A DNA stretch of 34,317 bases from the NCBI GenBank assembly GCA_003602605.1, contig QQRW01000041.1, positions 1-34,317 on the forward strand, written 5' to 3'. The stretch comes from Candidatus Poseidoniales archaeon (GTDB taxonomy: Archaea; Thermoplasmatota; Poseidoniia; Poseidoniales; Poseidoniaceae). The notes beneath the pieces were generated by a model, which was given only the letters and a program-made list of their open reading frames with translations, was not told where the DNA came from and searched no databases. The translations under genes were made by a program, and so were the position numbers. Positions 24,801-30,481 of the stretch are shown here, in pieces; the first letter of the stretch is position 1; every line of letters starts with the position of its first letter.

Positions 24801-25527
24801 AGAAGCTGCCAAGCAATTGAGGTTCAAGAAAATATCATTCCAACACCGCATGCACGGTGAAATCTCAAAGTTTTCTAGGGCTGAATTTTATGAGGGCTCA
24901 GCCTTGAAAGACGCTGACACTATCGATGTTCGGAACCGAGACTTCCCGTTCGATTATCGGTTGAACAAGCATCGTTCGACATGGTTAGACGTGCCGAGCC
25001 AAATCCAAGGAGGGACGAACAAAAAAGAAATCGACGCCATCAGAGCAGTTCTAGAGGATTTCATAGTTTGGGCGAAGAACAATCAACCTCAACAAGGCGC
25101 AAATCGAGACGAGCCTGAATGTTGGGAAGTTGCTCTTCTGTCCCCGTATCAGGCCCAAAGACGCGGATTGAGGGACATGGTCCGCTTATTGACTGGGCTC
25201 CGTTTTGAAACTCGATTTGATCTACGCCAGATGAACCCGCCAACGAACGTCGCCCTTACCGTCAATTCATCCGATAGATTTCAGGGTCAAGAAGCAGACA
25301 TTGTCGTGTTGTCAATGCGAAACGGTGGGCGAAAAGGATTCTTGGACAGCCCTAACAGGATGAATGTGGCGACAACGCGAGCTCGTGAATGGCGGATTAT
25401 TGTCGGGAATTATGATTACTTTTCGGGAGAACAGAAACCAAATCGGGGATCGAAATGTACAGACCCCATGTTAAACGCCTTTGCAAAGGCTCACAAAAAA
25501 GTCTCTTTAAAGGAGTTGAAACAATGA
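21838..25527 (+). CDS. SF1 helicase, Upf1/DNA2-like (COG1112 type), 1229 aa
   Basis: An N-terminal beta-rich segment (YTARVKRVWKNPQGGRKVLVSADG...GDTVKVKLKKHDDGRWMATEVVV) may be an OB- or S1-like nucleic-acid-binding fold. The helicase motifs come later: I, GPPGSGKTT (Gly564 on); II, IIDEAS (Asp701 on); III, VGDVRQLPPF; IV, FQHRMHGEISKFSRAEFYEG; V, VNSSDRFQGQEADIVVLSM; VI, NVATTRAREWRIIVGN (about 1175). About 280 residues lie between III and IV, far more than in a minimal Upf1-like helicase, partly charged and helical, with a basic PLVLIEPNDVPLYIAKELESR segment. ATG 21838 has GAGGTGG upstream and is preferred over ATG 21817. It may unwind or translocate on RNA or DNA. SF1 helicases of this group occur in several phage-defence systems, often with PLD proteins. 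Confidence 0.9.
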   Translation: MTDNTYTARVKRVWKNPQGGRKVLVSADGVGDAWIGWNKTPKNMEFNPGDTVKVKLKKHDDGRWMATEVVVRNPVTKGKKANQAMKKKEQKKTSSLANRLKKMLKGPQGYLRKMYLLALGGKGIDMEALDARTQSLGPFIEYVELSKQSQDHLRKRARFTWEIVEDQKRIRVSNREAVDIRVRRIHLPYCLSEDDTTELTSGMKLMNLKKGVTTSVRTVRKTPFGLEFSTERDLQEKEGWQIFDERQAPLEWKPNLQATEFQNVSLNGQSVDIKHQEKSSDDWQHLILGHSNPTTVKENDVLVIDGLEFSTNDWDYVPPGNTFGPMKDDVRQVTSVIQLNADVLVEGLPAGNFLYDPYGVRYSVKETTKTSKDITLAVSLDPKVEELLDDDKDVNPLDVLFSPDTDFRELGLHGHDEQGRFVAGGTLTGKRKDGSTYQTKMTALRIKQKDIERQTITVDRVPPNENALLTLKPNVRYLERQRDMLMMLRDRPLYHHDGLLKLTEVGNENQRDALWPEFSPIVLKEEEWEILKKREDGSLYDGTIEQREFVCTALSTPDYAILQGPPGSGKTTAIIELIAQCAKKNLRVLLCGSTQASIDNVLTRIMAKPHLAHLISPLRIGWKGGIYDENVHPLVLSEQQEQYETMGFSEEEAEDLILRQSNLTCGTMQGILNHPWISAERSSSGRLMKDPQPQWDVLIIDEASKTTFQQFVIPAAFSKRWILVGDVRQLPPFLETSELMTNLDQMKDGDGKPFTHAGQRACLLLRQLTQVRQSPKIPLVLIEPNDVPLYIAKELESREEKLRPSLNISLVGSKECEIGAFRVSKPSDFEDPEHHIELFGADIIVIGSDAYHKMAEFLPPYAVFRSGRHELGAVSKSRIERLRELPQYDTERGPSRLDKDELNHDWSHEISWRLNRAYELKVSKNQNARENWEKQINQLLPKSQNVEQRIEEVRSIALPSVLECLQDGFAEGRGKELLPETTLTRGFPEAAKQLRFKKISFQHRMHGEISKFSRAEFYEGSALKDADTIDVRNRDFPFDYRLNKHRSTWLDVPSQIQGGTNKKEIDAIRAVLEDFIVWAKNNQPQQGANRDEPECWEVALLSPYQAQRRGLRDMVRLLTGLRFETRFDLRQMNPPTNVALTVNSSDRFQGQEADIVVLSMRNGGRKGFLDSPNRMNVATTRAREWRIIVGNYDYFSGEQKPNRGSKCTDPMLNAFAKAHKKVSLKELKQ

Positions 25528-27188
25528 AAATTCAATTGAAATATACTGGAACTGTGGATGTTTACGACATTAACACAACCTATGCAGCCTCAACAAGAGC
25601 CCCTGGTTTACAGCGACTTTGTCAATGGGCCATGGAAAATACAGGTAAACTCGATGAAGACTCCATTCGAGACGAATATTCTCAGTTATCATCCGGTGCA
25701 GCTCGAAATTTATTCCAAAACGGGATCGTTTCGGGAGTATGGGATGACGATGGGGCCTTAACCGATGAAGGGGAAAAGGCTGCAGAAACGGGTGAAGTCA
25801 TGATCAAAGAAGTGGGGCCTCTTCGAATCTGGGTTTTTGACCACCCATCAACTGGACCCATTCTTCTGCATGCTGACCGATTGACTGCCCTACCGATGGG
25901 TGACGCTGCACCACAAGCTGATCACTCACCAAAAGTGTTGGAAAAAATCTCACAAAATGGTGCCTGCATTAGCCTCCTTTCGGGGGATAAAAAGCGGTGG
26001 AGTGTTCACTGGAATAAAGGCGTTTGGGCATCGGTTGAGAAGTATAGGTCTCGGGCAGATCTTGAATGGCAATGGACTCTTAACGAAGAGAATGAATGGT
26101 TTGCAGAACCAACACTTTCCTTGCGTGGCACCTTCTTGGGTACCACCAAAAACAAGGACCAAGACGGTAAGTCGTTTCGAACAACATGTGCCAACGCCTA
26201 CGAATTCGATCCTGCAGAATGCATTGCTACGTGGCTAAGCCAGGGCCGTTTTTCGAAGAGCCGATGGGATCAGAATCTAAACGGAATGCGTCGACGATTC
26301 GATGAACTCGACACCACCGAGCGCCACCGTTGGACCGTTCACATCGGACTAGAATCTGAAGAAACAGGGCGATGGGCTGGCGAGGTGAACATTGAGGATA
26401 TGCCACTCTACGCTTACAACAACGAAGATGCTTCTTTGTGGATTCAGTACTTAATTCGGGAACACGTGCAAGGCTACACCACCACCGAGGGTGTGGAACG
26501 ACTGCTAACTGAGTTCGTCACTGCCTCGCCGTTTGGTTGGCTCGATGAGAAGAAAATACAAACTCAAGTCCACAAATTATTGGATTCGAACAGAGCCGAC
26601 CAACGCCTCTCTAAACTTCTTTCTGCTGGAGATGACCTCGGGTCCATGGCGTATGTTCCAGAGGTTGCTCAACAACGGCAGGGCATATCAGGAAATATAA
26701 TTCATGATGGAACCAGAGACTACTCTTCGTTCGCTCTAGCCCTCACAGAAGACCTTGGAGGAGAATTGAAGCGAGTTACGGTTGTCGACCGTTATGTCTA
26801 TCGTTCGACATCAATCAAAAAGTTCGGTGCCTTTTCCACAGCCTGTAGTGAACTAGGAAAAGGTGTTGAAGTGCGTTTGCTTACCAGCGAAACCCCATAT
26901 CTCCAAATGTCTACGGATTACACAGAAGAACAAGCTCGGGCAAAGTACGCTGGCAAACTGGCGCCTCATTGCAGTGAAGTTCTGTTCATGGAGTCAACAA
27001 AGGGCGTTATGGCACCACACAACCGTTACATCATTGTTGAATCGAGCAGCGAAACCCGGTTTTTTGAAGGCTCCAACACACTTTTCCAAGGAGAGGGCGA
27101 AAAAAGATTTATTCTGGTCAATCGGATTCTTGAGCCCGACCTATTCAAGCATCTTGAATTGCCGAACAATAAGGAGGAAAAAGCATGA
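25524..27188 (+). CDS. Operon protein with C-terminal PLD-like HxR motif (554 aa)
   Basis: No overall family is recognised. The N-terminal part (about residues 1-110) is helical (LQRLCQWAMENTGKLDEDSIRDEYSQLSSGAARNLFQNGIVSGVWDDDGALTDEGEKAAE) and resembles a winged-helix module. The middle has Trp-rich WSVHWNKGVWASVEKYRSRADLEWQWTLNEE. The end (about 420-554) reads like half a phospholipase-D nuclease: KRVTVVDRYVYRS, VEVRLLTSETPYL, then PHNRYIIVES with His499 and Arg501, and RFFEGSNTLFQGE. Arg replaces the usual Lys of HxK, as in many defence-linked members. ATG 25524 overlaps the helicase stop, with GGAG upstream. A phosphodiesterase, possibly acting with the helicase, is the best guess. Confidence 0.78.
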   Translation: MKIQLKYTGTVDVYDINTTYAASTRAPGLQRLCQWAMENTGKLDEDSIRDEYSQLSSGAARNLFQNGIVSGVWDDDGALTDEGEKAAETGEVMIKEVGPLRIWVFDHPSTGPILLHADRLTALPMGDAAPQADHSPKVLEKISQNGACISLLSGDKKRWSVHWNKGVWASVEKYRSRADLEWQWTLNEENEWFAEPTLSLRGTFLGTTKNKDQDGKSFRTTCANAYEFDPAECIATWLSQGRFSKSRWDQNLNGMRRRFDELDTTERHRWTVHIGLESEETGRWAGEVNIEDMPLYAYNNEDASLWIQYLIREHVQGYTTTEGVERLLTEFVTASPFGWLDEKKIQTQVHKLLDSNRADQRLSKLLSAGDDLGSMAYVPEVAQQRQGISGNIIHDGTRDYSSFALALTEDLGGELKRVTVVDRYVYRSTSIKKFGAFSTACSELGKGVEVRLLTSETPYLQMSTDYTEEQARAKYAGKLAPHCSEVLFMESTKGVMAPHNRYIIVESSSETRFFEGSNTLFQGEGEKRFILVNRILEPDLFKHLELPNNKEEKA

Positions 27189-29218
27189 CTGAAAAAGATT
27201 TGATTCAACCCTATGCCAACACACTCGCCGTCGGCCGTATGTCAGAAACCATCGATGCGGTTTGGATGCGAAACAGCACGGATTCATCGACATCGGAGGC
27301 AATTGCACCGTTTTGGTTTACTGGACCCGAAAACTCGCTTCGAAGCACACTTTGTAGCGCCATCGCAAGAGCGAATGAACGTGTGTTCATTTCCTCCTCA
27401 TACCTCTCTGAGCCTACGGTGATTCAAGCCGTTTCTTCGGCTGTAGAGCGAGGAGTGCGGACCTACCTTCTTTTGGATACCGCAGGATTTGAAGAAGTCC
27501 TCGCAAATTCTGTTGCCCGCCCACTTCATGGAAGAGCATTGATTCGAGAAAGGGATACTCGGGGCATGGACGTCGCCTTGGTAGATTGGCACCTTCCCAG
27601 CAAATGGGGCATGGTAATGGCTTGTTCGTTGGATTTGACACTTTCAGCAACCGAAGGAGGTTGGGGCGTAGAACTTGATGGTGAGCAAATCGATGAAATG
27701 CAACGGCACATAACCCATGAATTCTGGAGCACGAAAGGGACTCGAGAAGTATTGGCAACTGAGGAAGTCAGTCAACCTCCGTTGGTTGCAGAAGCACCTT
27801 TCGTCCTCAAGCCACTGCTCAACGGTGATTTTATCTGTCGTTCTCAGCATTCTACCGAGGGGCATGATGCCTCCTCGGAAGATGCGTTTCGCACCATGAA
27901 AAAATGGACCCATATTAGCAACTCATTGAGCTCACAACAAAGTGTTGCACTGAAAGGGCAATTGGTTGAGTTTGCTGAGAATTCCAAAATATCCGTGTTT
28001 TCAAATCCTGAACAGCATCAACCGTTTACGGGGGCTTTTGCCCACAGCAACGCATCCGTGTTATTGGCGATGGGTAAAAAAGCCTTCATTGCAGGATGGG
28101 ATCGGAGTGCTGAAAGCGATTGGGGTAGTCTCTTGATGTTGAACGACGATCAAAACGCAGCCGCCAAAGTATGGATTGAAAAACATGTAAAAGGAGCGCA
28201 TTGGATTGGAAATGACCAACTCACCATAGGAGATATCAGCGATGAAATCCTTTGGAACGGTCGTCGTATGACCGTTTCTGAGGTTCAAAGTATCGATTTG
28301 AAAACGATCACACTTGAGGAAATGCCTGATTCTCAGGAAACTTTAGAATCGTTCAAGCCCACATTTGAACTCCCCATGGAGGAATTGGCTCGTTCATGCA
28401 ACGTGACTTGGAATGTTCAGCCACCGACACTCGCTCAAAGCACACCTCAGGATTCACTTCATCTTGACTGGGAAAATGCCAAAAACGTTCTCAATGACCG
28501 TTTATCAGCGCTTGATCAGGCGAATCAACCTCCGAAAATCGCTCTCTTTGGGCGAAAAATAAAGGCGTTGCAAACTAAATTAGACAACGCAATGGAGGGC
28601 GTAAGCACATTGAGAACCGTCAAGGCCCTCATCAAGATGAAAGACGAGGTCGAAGGACTCACTCAGAACATCTTGACGAATGCCAAAGCAATGGATGAAG
28701 CGGAGGCTGAAGCTGAAATCGAGAAAGCCAAAGAAGTTCAGATGAAAAAGCATCAATCTAATGTTACGAAAGCGGAAAAAACCGTGAAGAATCTTCAAAA
28801 GAAACTGAAGTCGCTTCAAGATGAACAGAAGGCACTAACGAAACAAGTTGCAAAATCAAAGAAAGAGGAAGAAAAGAAACGGATCAATGCAGACCTTGAA
28901 ACACTCGAACGGACGACTTCCAGCGTTGAGATTGACCTTGCTAAAGCAACTCAAGAAAGCACTGCAACCTTCGCATTCAAACCTCCAAAAGCCAACACTT
29001 CCAACAAGAAGAACAGCGGACATCTGTTTGTTCGTGAAAAAGACGGCCAACTCCTGCCGTTGACCGTTCCCGCAGAAGACCTTCCTGAAACAGGTGAATT
29101 GTATGTTGTAAACGAGCAACGATGGCTAGGAATCAAACGATGGAGTCAAATTGAAATCGCCAAAAAAGAAGCGAAGCGGCTGAAGGCGCAGCTCGCTGTA
29201 ATGGAGGGGAACTCTTGA
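27185..29218 (+). CDS. PLD-like protein with long coiled coil (677 aa)
   Basis: The first 190 residues resemble a phospholipase-D-type domain: ARANERVFISSSYLSEPTVIQAVSSAVERGVRTYLLLDT, then VALVDWHLPSKWGMVMACSLDLTLSATEGGWGVELDGEQIDEMQRHITHEFW. In active PLD nucleases the second block carries HxKxxxD; here no His-x-Lys is visible, so this half may be inactive or structural. Residues about 427-595 are a strong coiled coil rich in Lys and Glu (EIEKAKEVQMKKHQSNVTKAE, LQKKLKSLQDEQ). The C-terminal 75 residues (GHLFVREKDGQLLPLTVPAEDLPETGELYVVNEQRWLGIKRW) look like a small beta domain. ATG 27185 overlaps the previous stop, behind GGAGG. It may act as a scaffold or second PLD half for its neighbour. 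Confidence 0.72.
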   Translation: MTEKDLIQPYANTLAVGRMSETIDAVWMRNSTDSSTSEAIAPFWFTGPENSLRSTLCSAIARANERVFISSSYLSEPTVIQAVSSAVERGVRTYLLLDTAGFEEVLANSVARPLHGRALIRERDTRGMDVALVDWHLPSKWGMVMACSLDLTLSATEGGWGVELDGEQIDEMQRHITHEFWSTKGTREVLATEEVSQPPLVAEAPFVLKPLLNGDFICRSQHSTEGHDASSEDAFRTMKKWTHISNSLSSQQSVALKGQLVEFAENSKISVFSNPEQHQPFTGAFAHSNASVLLAMGKKAFIAGWDRSAESDWGSLLMLNDDQNAAAKVWIEKHVKGAHWIGNDQLTIGDISDEILWNGRRMTVSEVQSIDLKTITLEEMPDSQETLESFKPTFELPMEELARSCNVTWNVQPPTLAQSTPQDSLHLDWENAKNVLNDRLSALDQANQPPKIALFGRKIKALQTKLDNAMEGVSTLRTVKALIKMKDEVEGLTQNILTNAKAMDEAEAEAEIEKAKEVQMKKHQSNVTKAEKTVKNLQKKLKSLQDEQKALTKQVAKSKKEEEKKRINADLETLERTTSSVEIDLAKATQESTATFAFKPPKANTSNKKNSGHLFVREKDGQLLPLTVPAEDLPETGELYVVNEQRWLGIKRWSQIEIAKKEAKRLKAQLAVMEGNS

Positions 29219-29436
29219 AAGAAGAGCGAATTGTTGTAACCATTGATGCAAATGGTGCCATGACGGCCAAAACGACCGGCATCAAAGGCGAACGCTGTAT
29301 CGAGGAGCTGGAAGCGCTTCTTTCGGAACTGGCTGAACTTGATGAAGTGCAACACACCCGTGAATACAAAGAAAAGGATACAACGGTTCGGCACACGACT
29401 CAACAACGCCAACGACTAGGAGGCGGGAATGAATGA
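29215..29436 (+). CDS. DUF2997 family protein (73 aa)
   Basis: The short protein starts RIVVTIDANGAMTAKTTGIKGERCIEELEALLSELAEL, which fits DUF2997 (I.f.I...G.v...v.G..G..C). Members are about 60-70 aa and usually sit beside DUF1257 and a Ycf46-type ATPase in cyanobacteria and other bacteria. The start is TTG, overlapping the preceding stop (TTGA), with GGAGGGG about 5 nt upstream. Its C-terminus is polar (TTVRHTTQQRQRLGGGNE). The function is unknown; it is probably a small adaptor for the DUF1257 protein or the ATPase. Confidence 0.85.
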   Translation: MKEERIVVTIDANGAMTAKTTGIKGERCIEELEALLSELAELDEVQHTREYKEKDTTVRHTTQQRQRLGGGNE

Positions 29437-29900
29437 GCGGTGTCTGGCGAGAGCAAAGCGTGCCGATGGTCGACCAAGAATGCGCCCATTTAGCTCTAGA
29501 AACGATTGGTGCTGTAGTAGCCGACACGTCTCAGGCTCAATGCAGCGTGAGAATCGGTGGACGAACATGGATCATGAGCCACACCAACGGACGGTATGCG
29601 ATTCGATACAACGCCCGACAAGCCGGGAGTCGCCCATCATGGATGGACGGACTTGGTGAAGCTTATGCTCGCCAAGTCCAGTTGAAACAAGAGCGACTGG
29701 CTCGGCGAGAGCAACTCACAACCTTAGATGCGGAACGTGAAGCGATCCGACAAGAGCGAATGGTTATGGAAACAGAGCGAAAAGCCCTGATTGAAACTCG
29801 GAAGGCCACCGTCATTAAGCAAGCAAAAGCCCTCGGCTATCGAGTTAAGGAAACCGTCCAAAACGGAGAGGTACGCTTAGTACTTGTAAAATCGGGATGA
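29433..29900 (+). CDS. ycf35-like: DUF1257 (Ycf35-like) protein with inserted coiled coil (155 aa)
   Basis: The ends fit DUF1257: LALETIGAVVADTSQAQCSVRIGGRTWIMSHTNGRYAIRYN near the start, and KQAKALGYRVKETVQNGEVRLVLVKSG at the end (family: ...A...GY.v.ee...dG.irLvl.r). Between them (about residues 75-125) lies a charged coiled coil (QVQLKQERLARREQLTTLDAE, RQERMVMETERKALIETRKA) that is longer than in the usual plastid or cyanobacterial members. ATG 29433 overlaps the DUF2997 stop, with GGAGGCG upstream. Its partner family DUF2997 precedes it, and the Ycf46-type ATPase is in the same operon. The biochemical role is unknown. Confidence 0.78.
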   Translation: MSGVWREQSVPMVDQECAHLALETIGAVVADTSQAQCSVRIGGRTWIMSHTNGRYAIRYNARQAGSRPSWMDGLGEAYARQVQLKQERLARREQLTTLDAEREAIRQERMVMETERKALIETRKATVIKQAKALGYRVKETVQNGEVRLVLVKSG

Positions 29901-29908
29901 GGTTGAAC

Positions 29909-30481
29909 ATGAAGATACAGATTGGACATACATTGGAAAGCAGTGAAATCTACGGACCTGGGCTTAGAAGTGTCCTTTGGGTTCAAGGTTGCACACTGGC
30001 TTGCAAGGGTTGTTGGAACACACAATATTGGTCATCGACCGGTGGCATAACAACATCAGTGGACGAAATTGTGGAAAAATGGGCATCTACTCCGGAATTA
30101 GAGGGCATCACCCTTCTGGGAGGTGAACCACTCCAGCAAGTTGGTCCCGTTCATGCCCTTATTCGAGGTGCTCGTCGAATGGGCCTCTCGGTTTTTCTTT
30201 ACACGGGATATGAACCGGAAGAATTGAGCACAGATATGCTCGATTGCTTCAACATGAGCGACATCGTGGTCACCGGCCGATACGTTCACGAACTGAGAAA
30301 CACTAACCTTCGGTGGCGAGGTTCAACCAACCAAATCGTTCATTTTCCTACACCCCGCTACCAGGCCCTTGACATTGAAGAACAGCACGAGGTCGAAGTC
30401 CATCTATCCAGTGAGGGAGAACTCTCGGTGTATGGATACGCCACTGACGAGTTCCTTACATCCATTGAGGTGAAATCATGA
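29909..30481 (+). CDS. NrdG-like radical SAM activase (190 aa)
   Basis: The protein has the small radical SAM layout of activases: IYGPGLRSVLWVQGCTLACKGCWN with cluster cysteines Cys28, Cys32, Cys35, then ITLLGGEPLQQ (GGEP at 71-74), FLYTGYEPEEL and DIVVTGRYVHELR, as in anaerobic ribonucleotide reductase activases. Such enzymes make a glycyl radical on a partner, but no NrdD-like or other glycyl-radical protein is in the window. About 60 residues after the core (from about 130: NTNLRWRGSTNQIVHFPTPRYQ...) form an extra tail. ATG 29909 has GAGGT 5 nt upstream; ATG 29897 overlaps the DUF1257 stop and is an alternative. A second radical SAM enzyme beside viperin is notable. Confidence 0.85.
   Translation: MKIQIGHTLESSEIYGPGLRSVLWVQGCTLACKGCWNTQYWSSTGGITTSVDEIVEKWASTPELEGITLLGGEPLQQVGPVHALIRGARRMGLSVFLYTGYEPEELSTDMLDCFNMSDIVVTGRYVHELRNTNLRWRGSTNQIVHFPTPRYQALDIEEQHEVEVHLSSEGELSVYGYATDEFLTSIEVKS

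Noticed and set aside
29909-30481. Housekeeping anaerobic ribonucleotide reductase activase
   Set aside because: No nrdD-like gene is nearby, and the gene is locked inside the viperin operon by overlapping start and stop codons. A housekeeping role cannot be fully excluded without the rest of the genome.
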